Notes under the pieces: model-generated
What the model saw: only the letters and a program-made list of their open reading frames with translations
Databases searched by the model: none
What the model was told of the DNA's origin: nothing
Source of the DNA: Verrucomicrobiales bacterium
GTDB lineage: Bacteria; Verrucomicrobiota; Verrucomicrobiia; Limisphaerales; CANJXF01
DNA length: 58,453 nt
Assembly: GCA_947478865.1 (NCBI GenBank)
Contig: CANJXF010000026.1
Location: 1-58,453 of the forward strand
Reading direction: 5' to 3'
In this document: in pieces, positions 7,774-17,094 of the stretch
How the letters are laid out: the number at the start of each line of letters is the position of its first letter
How positions within the stretch are numbered: position 1 is the first letter of the stretch
Translations under genes and position numbers: made by a program

Positions 7774-9807
7774 TTATGCCGCAGCAGGCGCAGGCGCTCC
7801 AAGTCCGGGCAGCTTCGGAGGCATCGGCTTTGGCACCTCTGGCAACGGAGTTGCCGCCATTGCACCCGAGGGAGGCTCAACTTTTGGCGCGGGCGGCGGA
7901 GGGGTGAATTTTCCCGTGTCCACAATTTCCTGCACCTGTGCGCCGTCGAGCGTTTCGTATTCGAGAAGGCTGTTGGCGATGAGTTCCAGCTTTTCGCGAT
8001 TGCCGTCGATCAAATCTTTGGCGACTTGATAGCCTTCGCTGATAATCCGTTTGACTTCGGCATCAATTTCCTGCGCGGTGTGCTCGCTGTAATCCTGGCG
8101 CTGAACCATGTCACGTCCCATATACATATGTTCATGGTCGTTGCCGTATTGGACCATGCCGAGCGTATCGCTCATGCCCCATTGGCACACCATGGAACGA
8201 GCGAGATTGGTCGCCTGCTGAATATCGCCGCTGGCACCCGTGGAAATGTCGCCCGAAACAATCTCTTCCGCGATGCGTCCCGCCATCGTAACGGCGATCA
8301 TGTCCAACATCTCTTTGCGACGATGATTGAGCACGTCGTCTTTCGGCAGAGACATAGTAGAACCGAGAGACTGGCCGCGAGGGATAATGGTGACTTTGTG
8401 CAAAGGATGCGTGTGCTTCAGCATCACGTTGACCAAAGCGTGCCCGGCCTCGTGCCATGCGGTGTATTTTTTATCCTGGTCGGACATGGCCATGCTGCGG
8501 CGTTCGCGGCCCCAACGGACTTTGACGCGCGCCTCCTCAAGTTCGGGCATGGTGATCGCCTTCTTGCCGGTGCGGGCAGCAAGGAGCGCGGCTTCGTTTA
8601 AAAGATTTGCCAGGTCAGCACCGGAGAAACCAGGCGTACCGCGCGCCGTAACAGATAAATCCACAGAGGGATCAAGCTTCACGTTTTTGGCGTGAACTTT
8701 CAAAATCGCTTCACGGCCGCGCACGTCCGGTAGGCTGACGACAATTTGTCGGTCGAACCGGCCGGGGCGCATCAAAGCAGGATCCAACACGTCAGCGCGA
8801 TTCGTCGCGGCGATGATGATGATTCCGTCCTGCGTGTCAAAACCATCCATCTCGACGAGCAGGGCGTTCAGGGTCTGTTCGCGCTCGTCATTTCCACCGC
8901 CCCAACCATGGCCACGGCTACGACCGACCGCGTCAATTTCGTCGATGAAAATCAAGCAAGGCGTGTTCTTGCGGGCTTGGTCAAACATGTCGCGGACACG
9001 GCTTGCGCCAACACCAACAAACATTTCGACGAAGTCAGACCCGCTGATGCTGAAAAAGGCCGCTTCAGCCTCGCCAGCGATGGCTTTGGCCAATAAGGTT
9101 TTTCCAGTTCCGGGAGCTCCCACCATAAGAATGCCTTTGGGAATACGGCCGCCGAGCTTTTGAAATTTCTTTGGATCTTTGAGGAACTCAACCAACTCTG
9201 AGACTTCTTCCTTGGCTTCTTCAACGCCGGCGACGTCCTTAAAGGTGATCTTGTTCTTTTCCTTGTTGAGCATGCGCGCTTTGCTTTTGCCGAAGCTCAT
9301 CGCCCCTTTGCCAGCCATTTTGATCTGGCGAATCAGGAAGAAATAGATCAATCCGGCGAGCAAGAGGAAGGGAAGTAAACCCATCAAAAGGTTGAGGGCC
9401 ATGTTATTGGGCTCCAGTTCCTTGAACTTGCCTGATTCACTCAACTCCTTCGACATGGGATCTGTAATACGTATTTCAGTCTTGAACTCCACTTCGTTGG
9501 TTTTGCCGCTGGCACCAATCTCTGGAGCGCCGTTCGCATCCAGCTTGTAGTAACGTCCGGTAATTTTTTGCAACGCAGACTGCGGATTGTAGGCGATTTG
9601 TCCGCTGCCGGGCACGATTTGGTTCTCGGCAATTTTCTTCGAGAGATCCGGATAGGAAAGCTCCTTCGGCTTATTTTCGGTGCGATGCTGGAGCATCATT
9701 AGGACGCTGATGACGCCAATGATGCCGATCCATATTAATAAAGTACGTGGCTTAAAATCCCCGGCCTTTTTCTCGTTTTTATTTTCCTGTTTATTTTCGT
9801 CAGACAT
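7774..9807 (-). CDS. ftsH: ATP-dependent zinc metalloprotease FtsH
   Basis: A 677-residue membrane-anchored AAA+ protease that degrades misfolded membrane proteins and regulatory substrates. Two helices (about 22-40 and 137-158) flank a periplasmic domain. The AAA domain has Walker [13 protein letters not shown], Walker [13 protein letters not shown] and the second region of homology ending RPGRFDRQ. The protease domain has the zinc site HEAGH near residue 453. The C-terminus carries a Pro/Ala-rich tail (from about residue 635, [12 protein letters not shown]) that looks disordered. It lies just downstream of tilS on the same strand, a neighbourhood seen in many bacteria. Confidence 0.97.
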   Translation of the reverse strand: MSDENKQENKNEKKAGDFKPRTLLIWIGIIGVISVLMMLQHRTENKPKELSYPDLSKKIAENQIVPGSGQIAYNPQSALQKITGRYYKLDANGAPEIGASGKTNEVEFKTEIRITDPMSKELSESGKFKELEPNNMALNLLMGLLPFLLLAGLIYFFLIRQIKMAGKGAMSFGKSKARMLNKEKNKITFKDVAGVEEAKEEVSELVEFLKDPKKFQKLGGRIPKGILMVGAPGTGKTLLAKAIAGEAEAAFFSISGSDFVEMFVGVGASRVRDMFDQARKNTPCLIFIDEIDAVGRSRGHGWGGGNDEREQTLNALLVEMDGFDTQDGIIIIAATNRADVLDPALMRPGRFDRQIVVSLPDVRGREAILKVHAKNVKLDPSVDLSVTARGTPGFSGADLANLLNEAALLAARTGKKAITMPELEEARVKVRWGRERRSMAMSDQDKKYTAWHEAGHALVNVMLKHTHPLHKVTIIPRGQSLGSTMSLPKDDVLNHRRKEMLDMIAVTMAGRIAEEIVSGDISTGASGDIQQATNLARSMVCQWGMSDTLGMVQYGNDHEHMYMGRDMVQRQDYSEHTAQEIDAEVKRIISEGYQVAKDLIDGNREKLELIANSLLEYETLDGAQVQEIVDTGKFTPPPPAPKVEPPSGAMAATPLPEVPKPMPPKLPGLGAPAPAAA

Positions 9808-9870
9808 GAGTCAAAAAGTTTCGCGCAACACTATCATGGGTTTCCCTGACCCGCAACTCGGCAGACCAAA

Positions 9871-11235
9871 TCACTTCCATTTCCATTTCAACCGGCGCCC
9901 GGTTTGCTTGTCGAGCTTGAAACGCTCGGAAATACGTAGTCCTTCGACCCAAAACAGCTCGCCGCGTTCAGTGGCGGCAACCAACCTCGTGTGGCGTTCC
10001 GTCCGTGGAATTTTCAAATTCGTAAAAAGATTCTGCAGTTTTACTGAAGACTTCATGCCAATCGGTTGAAAACGATCGCCTGCTTTCCAGTGACGCACGA
10101 AGATGTTTTCGCCTACCTTCCCAGCGTCAAAAACTTCGCAATTTGGCTTTGGCGCAAAACAATCGCCCCGCCCTCCGACCTTTGACCATGAGATTTCCCT
10201 GTCCTCAAAGTGAATTTCTCCGCGAGATCCGAGTAACGAAACACTCGCCACGGCGGCGGACGGTTTGAAACAGGTTGCGCTCAACGTGCGCAAATGAATA
10301 TCGCCCTGGTCGTCGCGCACCACAGAACGATTCTCACCGATGCTGACGAATTTTCCGGGGTTCAACCGTAACGTTTCGACGAGATCAAATTCAGCTGTAA
10401 TTTTTTGAGCAAGAAGCTGCAAGCGCACGCCTTGTCGCTGAATCGCGACAGGGAGTTTCGCAAAACTCGTTCGCAGTTTGCCCCGGAGCCAAGCCTGGGC
10501 TGCTTCGAGCGCCAGGTTTGATTCAGCGCTGAGTATCTCCATGGTGCGCAAAGTCGTTCGCGCCAGGGCCGGTTGATAATTTTTTTCCAGGAGCGGGATT
10601 AATTCGTGGCGGATTCGGTTGCGTTCAAAATCCAGCGACAAATTGCTGGCGTCCTCGCGAAACGTGATTTTGCCCGCCGCAGCCTGGCGCGTCAGACTTT
10701 CTTTGGATAGATCGAGCAGCGGACGAGCCAGCGTGATGGAGGGATCGGCAGATGAAGGAGATTTCCATTTCATCCCAGCGAGCCCTTCCGTTCCAGCACC
10801 CCGAAACAGACGGAGAAAAAAAAGTTCCACTTGATCATCGGCGTGATGCGCGAGCGCCACGATTTTGATTCCCAGGCGCTTTGCGCGGCGCGCGAGAAAT
10901 TCGTGACGCAACTTCCTCGCCGCCATTTCGATGGAAAGACCGTTAACTTCCGCAAATTCCTTTACGCCGCCCCGTTCACAGATAAATGGAATTTTGAGGC
11001 GTCCCGCAGTCCGAGCGACCAACCGTTCATCAGCATCGCTGCTGCCTCGCCGCAACTGATGGTTGAAATGCGCCGCCGTAAGTTTCCACTTCCATTCTGC
11101 CGAAAGTTCGTGAAGCAGATAGAGCAAGACCAATGAATCCAGTCCGCCGGAAACCGCTACGAGAATGGAGTCGCCTTTGCAAAAAAGATTCCTCTCCAGA
11201 ATATTCTTTTCGATTTGCGCCAGGGCCTCGTTCAC
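9871..11235 (-). CDS. tilS: tRNA(Ile)-lysidine synthase
   Basis: A 454-residue cytosolic enzyme that attaches lysine to the wobble cytidine of the CAU-anticodon tRNA(Ile), changing its decoding to AUA. The PP-loop ATP site AVSGGLDSLVLLYLL is near residues 28-42, and HHADDQVELFFLRL and FREDASN follow as in the family. The C-terminal part, about residues 360-440, matches the TilS substrate-binding domain (HWKAGDRFQPIGMKSSVKLQ). The start MNEALAQIEKNI is plausible. It sits directly upstream of ftsH with a 63-base gap. Confidence 0.94.
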   Translation of the reverse strand: MNEALAQIEKNILERNLFCKGDSILVAVSGGLDSLVLLYLLHELSAEWKWKLTAAHFNHQLRRGSSDADERLVARTAGRLKIPFICERGGVKEFAEVNGLSIEMAARKLRHEFLARRAKRLGIKIVALAHHADDQVELFFLRLFRGAGTEGLAGMKWKSPSSADPSITLARPLLDLSKESLTRQAAAGKITFREDASNLSLDFERNRIRHELIPLLEKNYQPALARTTLRTMEILSAESNLALEAAQAWLRGKLRTSFAKLPVAIQRQGVRLQLLAQKITAEFDLVETLRLNPGKFVSIGENRSVVRDDQGDIHLRTLSATCFKPSAAVASVSLLGSRGEIHFEDREISWSKVGGRGDCFAPKPNCEVFDAGKVGENIFVRHWKAGDRFQPIGMKSSVKLQNLFTNLKIPRTERHTRLVAATERGELFWVEGLRISERFKLDKQTGRRLKWKWK

Positions 11236-11306
11236 TCGAAAAACTTAACGACGGAAGGTACGGATGACACGGAATATAATTTCAGCGCAACCTCTGGTTG
11301 CTCGAA

Positions 11307-12647
11307 TCACACGACTGGCAATGCCGAAAACTTCTTTCCAAGCACCGCGTCGCTTTTCGTTTTCAGCCAGCCTTCCAAAATGCCGGCGTAAACTGTGCGA
11401 AAATCGACCGTGTATTTCAGATCACCGTTCTGAAGATCACCCGGCGCAAGACTTGGATAGGATCCAAGCAATCCTGCTTTGACCTTGTCCCCAATCACAA
11501 ACATCGGCGCCGCCGCGCCGTGATCGGTTCCGCCGTTGGCGTTTTCATTTACGCGCCGTCCGAATTCGCTGAACGTCATGACGAGGACGCGCTGGAAGTT
11601 TCCTTGGGCTTTGAGGTCGTCCGTGAACGCCTTCACCGAGTCGCCGAGGTCGCGCAGCAAACGGTCGTGCGCCCCGGTCTGGTTGGTATGCGTGTCGTAT
11701 CCGCCTTGCGAAACATAGAAAACTCTCGTCGGCAAACCACCGGCGATCAGGCGCGAAACAAGTTTGAGCGAACCACCCAATTGCGACGCGGGATAACTGG
11801 CTTTGTTTTCAAATTTTTTGCTGATGGCAAGAATCTGGTCGGAACTCATTTGCGCATCCATCGCGGTGCGCTCGATAAAATCCAGCGGCGACCCATGGTG
11901 GACCGCAGCCCCCGCAACCGCGCCAATGCTGCCGCCGGAATTGGCATCATCACCCTGCATGTCGTTTTCAGGATGGTTGAGCTCGCGGTAAGATTTCTCC
12001 GACGCGTTGATTTGGCCCGGTTTGGTTTTTTCGCCAGAGACGAACCGGTAGTTCTGCGGATTATCGAGACTGATGCCGATTGGCTTTTTCGCCGCGAACG
12101 CCTGAGGCATTTGCCGCCCGACATTGACCCCGACCGTTGGGTCCGCGCCCGCACAAGCATTGTCAAAATAACGACCAAGCCAGCCGTATTTCTCAAATTT
12201 TTCTGAGTCGCTCGCCGTCTGCCAAATTTCGGTGGAACGAAAATGGGATCGGTTGGGATTCGGATAACCAATGCCCTGAACGATCCCAAGATTCCCGGAG
12301 TCATAGAGACTTTTGAATCCAGCCAGCCCCGGATGCAAACCAACTGAGTCGTTGATCTTCAAAACATCTTTAGCGGAAAACGCCAGCGAGTGACGCGCTT
12401 TTTGATAATGATCGTTGCTATAGGGAACCACGGTGTTCAACCCGTCATTGCCACCCGCCATCTGCAAAACAACGAGAATGGTTGAGTCGCGCCCCGTGGC
12501 AATTTGTTTGGTCGAGTCCGCCGCATCGGCTTGCAGCGCGGAAAAGGTATTTGCGAGAAAAGTCGGCACGGTCCAGGCCGCCGCGCTGCCCAGCACCGTG
12601 CCGCGTATGAACTCCCGGCGCGTCGTCAAAGTGATTTTATTTTTCAT
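11307..12647 (-). CDS. DUF1501 secreted protein with Tat signal
   Basis: A 446-residue exported protein of the DUF1501 family, related in fold to alkaline phosphatases and sulfatases. It begins with a twin-arginine signal, TTRREFIRGTVLGSAAAW. Family signatures are GGNDGLNTVVPY near residue 65 and TFSEFGRRVNENANGGTDHG near residue 355. It follows the DUF1800 gene with a 6-base gap, the standard pairing in Verrucomicrobiota and Planctomycetota, where the two are assumed to work together. The substrate is unknown. Confidence 0.92.
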   Translation of the reverse strand: MKNKITLTTRREFIRGTVLGSAAAWTVPTFLANTFSALQADAADSTKQIATGRDSTILVVLQMAGGNDGLNTVVPYSNDHYQKARHSLAFSAKDVLKINDSVGLHPGLAGFKSLYDSGNLGIVQGIGYPNPNRSHFRSTEIWQTASDSEKFEKYGWLGRYFDNACAGADPTVGVNVGRQMPQAFAAKKPIGISLDNPQNYRFVSGEKTKPGQINASEKSYRELNHPENDMQGDDANSGGSIGAVAGAAVHHGSPLDFIERTAMDAQMSSDQILAISKKFENKASYPASQLGGSLKLVSRLIAGGLPTRVFYVSQGGYDTHTNQTGAHDRLLRDLGDSVKAFTDDLKAQGNFQRVLVMTFSEFGRRVNENANGGTDHGAAAPMFVIGDKVKAGLLGSYPSLAPGDLQNGDLKYTVDFRTVYAGILEGWLKTKSDAVLGKKFSALPVV

Positions 12648-12653
12648 GGTTGC

Positions 12654-14171
12654 TCAGGTTAATTGGTATTCAGGAGTGGACATCATCAGCCGAATGGTGT
12701 GGCGAATATCCTGGTCGTCCAAATCGCCGCGCCCGTCGAGAAAGTCGCGCAAGGTTTGCGCCTGTTTCGGTTTGAGCTTTGCCTGCAAGAAACGCTTTTC
12801 GAGCGCGGGAATAACCAACTCCTTTTTTCGCCTTTCATCCGCACTCAATATCTTGCTCACGTCCACGACGGGCATGCGCTGCGCCATCCGGTTGGCAACT
12901 TCTTCCACCTTCCTCATCCGCGGGTTTTGCGAATCCGCTGCCATACTCCCCTCAGCCAGCACCAACATCGCCGCCTCGTTGTATCGATTCAAAAGGTTGT
13001 TGGTCGTTATCCAGCTCAACCCGCCATCCCAGCCTTTGACGTTGGGCGGCATGAGCAATTCCTGGCCGAGATTTTTCAGCAACTGAGTGCAAACCAGCGG
13101 CGCAGGCAAATCGCGCTCCAGTTGCCGCACACTGCCGACCAGCCATTGCACCGGACTTTTTACCTGTGTGCGAATCACCGAATCCGCATAGAATTCTTCC
13201 GAACGAAACATCGCGTGCAGCATCGGCCTGAAATTATTTCCCGCGCCACGGAAAACCGAGGCCAGCGCTTCAACAAGTTCCGGCGTTGGATTTTCGCTGG
13301 CAAAGAATTTCCAGATTTTTTCCGCAATGAAGCGGGCTGCCTGCGGTTGTTCCACAATCAATTTGAGAACATCCAACCCGGTGAAGGCTCCGGATTTGCC
13401 AAAGACGGTTTTTTCGCCCGGATCATGCATCACCTCGCGAAACTCGTATTTCTCCTGCGCCCGATTAATCGTCCAACCCGTCATGGCGCGGGCGGCTTCC
13501 GTCACATCTTTTTCGGTGTAATGACCTTCTCCCAACGCGAATAACTCCATCACTTCGCGGGCAAAATTCTCATTCGGGTGCTGTCTTCGGCTTTGCGCCT
13601 GATCGAGCCAAACGAGCATGGCGGGGTCTTTGGCCACGGCATAAAGCAGCTGTAGCCAGTTGCCCGAACCCATCGTGCGAAACGTCTGGTTCTGGAGCCA
13701 CATGAAATAGGGGTCGCGAACCTTCTGTGCACTGGTAGCGAAATGGCCGTGCCAAAACAGGGTTAGTTTCTCTTGAAGTGGCCGTGGTCCATTGGCCATT
13801 CGTTCCAGCCACCAGCCGCGCAATTCCAGGATACGAAGCTGCTGGGTGCGCTGCTCGTCGCGTTGCATCTCCCGCCGTTTTTCCTCCAGAGCGCGCCGCT
13901 CTTCCTGAGTGAGTGATTCCTTGCGCGATTGCTCCTGCATTTTCCGGAAGGCCAAGAATTTATCGGCACGATCCGGGTCGGGCTTCGCCCAGCTCAGTTC
14001 GGGCTCAGACTCAGGAATTTTTTCATATTCGACGAAGGAACTGACTGCTTTATCCGGCCCCAATTTTACCAGTTTTTCAATTTGCGCTGGTGACCCACCG
14101 AACCCCGCGCGGTTCAACAAATGGGCCGCGGTGGAGTAATTCCACTTCGCAGATGAGAGAGGTTTGAGCAT
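12654..14171 (-). CDS. DUF1800 family protein
   Basis: A 505-residue protein of the DUF1800 family. Signatures are HLLNRAGFGGSPAQ at the N-terminus, FWHGHFATS near residue 165, and ENFAREVMELFALGEGHYTE with AARAMTGW near residues 205-230. No clear signal peptide is visible at the chosen ATG. The middle of the N-terminal half is strongly charged (RKESLTQEERRALEEKRREM) and likely forms a long helix. It is co-transcribed with the DUF1501 gene just downstream. The biochemical role of this family is not established. Confidence 0.9.
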   Translation of the reverse strand: MLKPLSSAKWNYSTAAHLLNRAGFGGSPAQIEKLVKLGPDKAVSSFVEYEKIPESEPELSWAKPDPDRADKFLAFRKMQEQSRKESLTQEERRALEEKRREMQRDEQRTQQLRILELRGWWLERMANGPRPLQEKLTLFWHGHFATSAQKVRDPYFMWLQNQTFRTMGSGNWLQLLYAVAKDPAMLVWLDQAQSRRQHPNENFAREVMELFALGEGHYTEKDVTEAARAMTGWTINRAQEKYEFREVMHDPGEKTVFGKSGAFTGLDVLKLIVEQPQAARFIAEKIWKFFASENPTPELVEALASVFRGAGNNFRPMLHAMFRSEEFYADSVIRTQVKSPVQWLVGSVRQLERDLPAPLVCTQLLKNLGQELLMPPNVKGWDGGLSWITTNNLLNRYNEAAMLVLAEGSMAADSQNPRMRKVEEVANRMAQRMPVVDVSKILSADERRKKELVIPALEKRFLQAKLKPKQAQTLRDFLDGRGDLDDQDIRHTIRLMMSTPEYQLT

Positions 14172-14359
14172 ACCTTGTTTGACGAGAATTTTTCAAATCA
14201 AGTTACAGTATTCTCGAAACAGAAAGAGGAAGGCGCGTCAGCGGTTTCTCCGCTTTCTCGGATTCAATTTCAGAGAAGAGCAAACAATCACATTCCGAAA
14301 AATGCTCAAACCACAGGAACCATTACCAGGCTAGCAACCGGACTGGGCAGCCGCTTGGA

Positions 14360-15412
14360 TCAGTGATGCACCACGTGTTTGCGCTCTCGTCGAATTTCTT
14401 TGAGATGGCTGTATCCGACCAACTTCTTCCTCGGTTCATCCCAGAGTCGGAATTTGAGCGACTTCAAACTCGACAAAAGGGTAATCGGTTTGACGCCTTC
14501 AAACATCAGATGAGCCTTGTGGCATCGTTCCAAATTGTAGTTGGGAATTTTCGCGCTCAAGTGGTGGATATGATGATATCCGATGTTGCCGGTAAACCAT
14601 TGGAGAACTCTCGGAAGTTTGTAGAAGGAACTGCCTTGCAACGCTGCCGTCGCGTAATCCCATTCGCCTTCCCGTTCCCAATAAACGCCTTCAAATTGAT
14701 GTTGCACGTAAAAGAGCCAGAATCCGGCTCCACCCGCCACCGCCATCGCGATCAGCTGGATCAACAAATATGGAACGAGCTCAAAAATTGCGCTCAACCC
14801 GACGGCCATGGCGAGGATCGCGAGATTCATCCAATGCACTGAACCACGTTCCCGTTTGTTTGCCCCAGGCGACGGAAAGCGTTGCTTGAACATCAATACC
14901 GCTACCGGCGCAATCACGAACAGCACGATAGGATTGCGCGCCAATCGATACGCAAACCGTTTCCAGCGCGACGACTCCAAATATTCCTGCACCGTCATGG
15001 TCCAGACGTCGCCCGTGCCTCGCTTATCCAAGTGACCCGATGTGGCATGGTGAATCGCGTGGTCCCAACGCCATTGATAAAACGGCGTGAACGTCAAAAG
15101 CCCAGTGATAAAGCCCACGACTTCATTGGCTAAACGCGATTTTAAAAAAGAGCCATGCCCGCAATCATGAAAAATGATGAATGCACGAACGAGAAATCCT
15201 CCTGCCAAAACGGCCAGCGGAACCACCAGCCACCACGACACTGCGAGGCTCAGATACATGAGATACCAAACGAGCGCGAGGGGTCCGAGAGTGTTAACAA
15301 TTTGCCAGATTGCTCGCCACGTCGAGGGAGTTTGGTATTGCAGCACAATTTCCTTCCAGGCTGCGGTATCTGTTGATCCTGCGGCTGAATTCGAAGTGGA
15401 ATCGTTTGTCAT
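14360..15412 (-). CDS. Fatty acid desaturase
   Basis: A 350-residue di-iron membrane desaturase. The three histidine boxes are HDCGHGSF, HHATSGH and HHIHHLS; the last lies in GYHHIHHLSAKIPNYNLERC. Four or more membrane helices surround them. It inserts double bonds into membrane acyl chains, most like the acyl-lipid Delta-12/omega-6 group, though regiochemistry cannot be read from sequence. The ATG at 15412 (MTNDSTSNSA) is preferred; a start at 15499 would add 29 residues unlike the family. It is flanked by non-coding DNA on both sides, so it is probably transcribed alone. Confidence 0.9.
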   Translation of the reverse strand: MTNDSTSNSAAGSTDTAAWKEIVLQYQTPSTWRAIWQIVNTLGPLALVWYLMYLSLAVSWWLVVPLAVLAGGFLVRAFIIFHDCGHGSFLKSRLANEVVGFITGLLTFTPFYQWRWDHAIHHATSGHLDKRGTGDVWTMTVQEYLESSRWKRFAYRLARNPIVLFVIAPVAVLMFKQRFPSPGANKRERGSVHWMNLAILAMAVGLSAIFELVPYLLIQLIAMAVAGGAGFWLFYVQHQFEGVYWEREGEWDYATAALQGSSFYKLPRVLQWFTGNIGYHHIHHLSAKIPNYNLERCHKAHLMFEGVKPITLLSSLKSLKFRLWDEPRKKLVGYSHLKEIRRERKHVVHH

Positions 15413-15695
15413 AATCTTAAAAAAGCTGAGGGAAAGTAGTTTCCCCTCATCGGGGATACTACGACAGATTGGCGAGAGTGCAACGCCTAGCAATTCCAAT
15501 TGCTAAAAAATTTAAAGAAGCAACCTCTACTGCGGCTGCGCGAAGAACTCTGAGGTTCTTCGTCACAAAATACAATTTATGAGCTCAGCGCATCGCATTA
15601 TTTGGATTTATTCGCCGCTTCCTCTTTTCCAGAGATTTTGCCCCCCAATTTCCTGTGGATACCATGGGGTTCATTTACCGACGCGAATGAGCCAA

Positions 15696-16973
15696 TCACT
15701 TCAAAAGATTGATAAAAAACGTAATGTTCATCGCGTTCAAAAAATCGATTAGAAAACCGCCAACGATCGGCACAACCAGAAATGCCCGCGGCGCCGGGCC
15801 AAAGCTTTCGACGAGCGACTTCATGTTCGCCACCGCGTTGGGCGTCGCACCCAAGCCAAACCCACAATGACCGCCCGCCATGACTGCGGCATCAAAGTCC
15901 CGCCCCATGATTCGGTAGGTAACGAACCAGGCAAAAAACGCCATCAAGCCAACCTGCACGGAAAGGATTACGAGCATCGGCACTGCGGCGTTGGCCAGTT
16001 CCATCAGGTTCAAACTCATCATCGCGATGGAAAGAAAAATGCCGAGAGACACCGAGCCGAGTGTGTCCACGATTTCAGTTTTGATCCAGCACATGCCCGA
16101 TAAATCCAAGGCGTTTCGAACGATCAGGCCAAACAGCATTGCGCCCATGTAAACCGGAAACGTCATATTCGTTTGTTGAATTAAATAACTCACCCACGCG
16201 CCAATCTTGACGCAGGCTAGCAGAAGCAAGAGGTGCAAAAGAAAACCTCTTCCAAAGCCAACCAGCGCGAGAAAATCTCTCAAGATTCCAGCTTGGCCAT
16301 CAGGCGCGTTTTCCAGATGCGTCTTCAGCGGAGCACTGGATTGGAGTTTGTTGCTCTGAATCAATCGGCCTCCAATCGGCCCACCCAGCAGCCCACCGGT
16401 CACCAGGCCGAAAGTTGCCGCCGCCACCCCCAAAACACCGGCTCCGGCCAAACCCGATTTCTCCAGCAGCGAGGCAAAACCGAGCGCGGTGCCGTGTCCA
16501 CCCGTCATGGTGACGCTGCCGCAAACCAAGCCCAGCAAAGGCGAAACTCCCAAGGATTTCGCCAGCAGCACGCCAACGACGTTTTGAATCACCGCGAGGG
16601 TGGCTGCAAGAACCAGAAACGTGAGCACCTGAACGCTGCCGCGCTTGGCGATGCTCCAACTGGCGTTCAGACCGATGCAGGTAAAAAAAGCGATGAGAAA
16701 GGGTTGGTGCACACTGACCGCCGGCCTTTTTTGCCATTCCGGCCCGGTGTGCAACAGCCAGGTCCACCATTGGGCATCTACCTTCGTTTCTAATTTAAGG
16801 ACGAGGAGTCCCGTCAACACGCCCGCTAAAACGAGCAGAGAAAACAGCAAACCGCTGGCGACCGGGGCCGGGATGTTGAAACGCTTGAGTATCTTTATCT
16901 TGCGAACAAGGAGTTCACCCAGGAGCAAAACCGGGATGGCCAGAACGAGCAACCACCAAGCAGAAACAATCAT
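15696..16973 (-). CDS. gltS: Sodium/glutamate symporter
   Basis: A 425-residue inner-membrane protein of the ESS/GltS family, taking up glutamate with sodium. It has about ten hydrophobic helices and the conserved re-entrant segments VCGSVTMTGGHGTALGFA and MAGGHCGFGLGATPNAVANM, the hallmark inverted-repeat loops. The ATG at 16973 (MIVSAWWLL) is chosen over 17024 because the upstream 17 residues are polar. Past the stop, the overlapping frame remains open for about 36 codons with a plausible Lys-rich tail (HRKLGGKISGKEEAANKSK), so a frameshift near the end is possible. The M3 peptidase gene diverges 121 bases upstream. Confidence 0.9.
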   Translation of the reverse strand: MIVSAWWLLVLAIPVLLLGELLVRKIKILKRFNIPAPVASGLLFSLLVLAGVLTGLLVLKLETKVDAQWWTWLLHTGPEWQKRPAVSVHQPFLIAFFTCIGLNASWSIAKRGSVQVLTFLVLAATLAVIQNVVGVLLAKSLGVSPLLGLVCGSVTMTGGHGTALGFASLLEKSGLAGAGVLGVAAATFGLVTGGLLGGPIGGRLIQSNKLQSSAPLKTHLENAPDGQAGILRDFLALVGFGRGFLLHLLLLLACVKIGAWVSYLIQQTNMTFPVYMGAMLFGLIVRNALDLSGMCWIKTEIVDTLGSVSLGIFLSIAMMSLNLMELANAAVPMLVILSVQVGLMAFFAWFVTYRIMGRDFDAAVMAGGHCGFGLGATPNAVANMKSLVESFGPAPRAFLVVPIVGGFLIDFLNAMNITFFINLLK

Positions 16974-17094
16974 CCAGGATGCTGGTGCTGCCCGCGGTTT
17001 CTTGTCAAACCGGAAGGAGCACAAGGAGGGAAATCAGGTGGATTGCCCTCCCGCGCGGGATTGCGTTTTGGATTTTTACTTCTACCTTTTGCCC

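Noticed and set aside
7600-8601. 333-codon plus-strand frame opposite ftsH
   Set aside because: The minus strand encodes an unmistakable FtsH here; the opposing frame shows no motif.
11298-12206. 302-codon plus-strand frame opposite the DUF1501 gene
   Set aside because: Antisense shadow of a well-supported gene, without signal, motif or plausible start.
15541-15562. 8-bp hairpin between gltS and the desaturase gene, considered as a terminator
   Set aside because: No T-run follows on the minus strand, so an intrinsic terminator is not supported.
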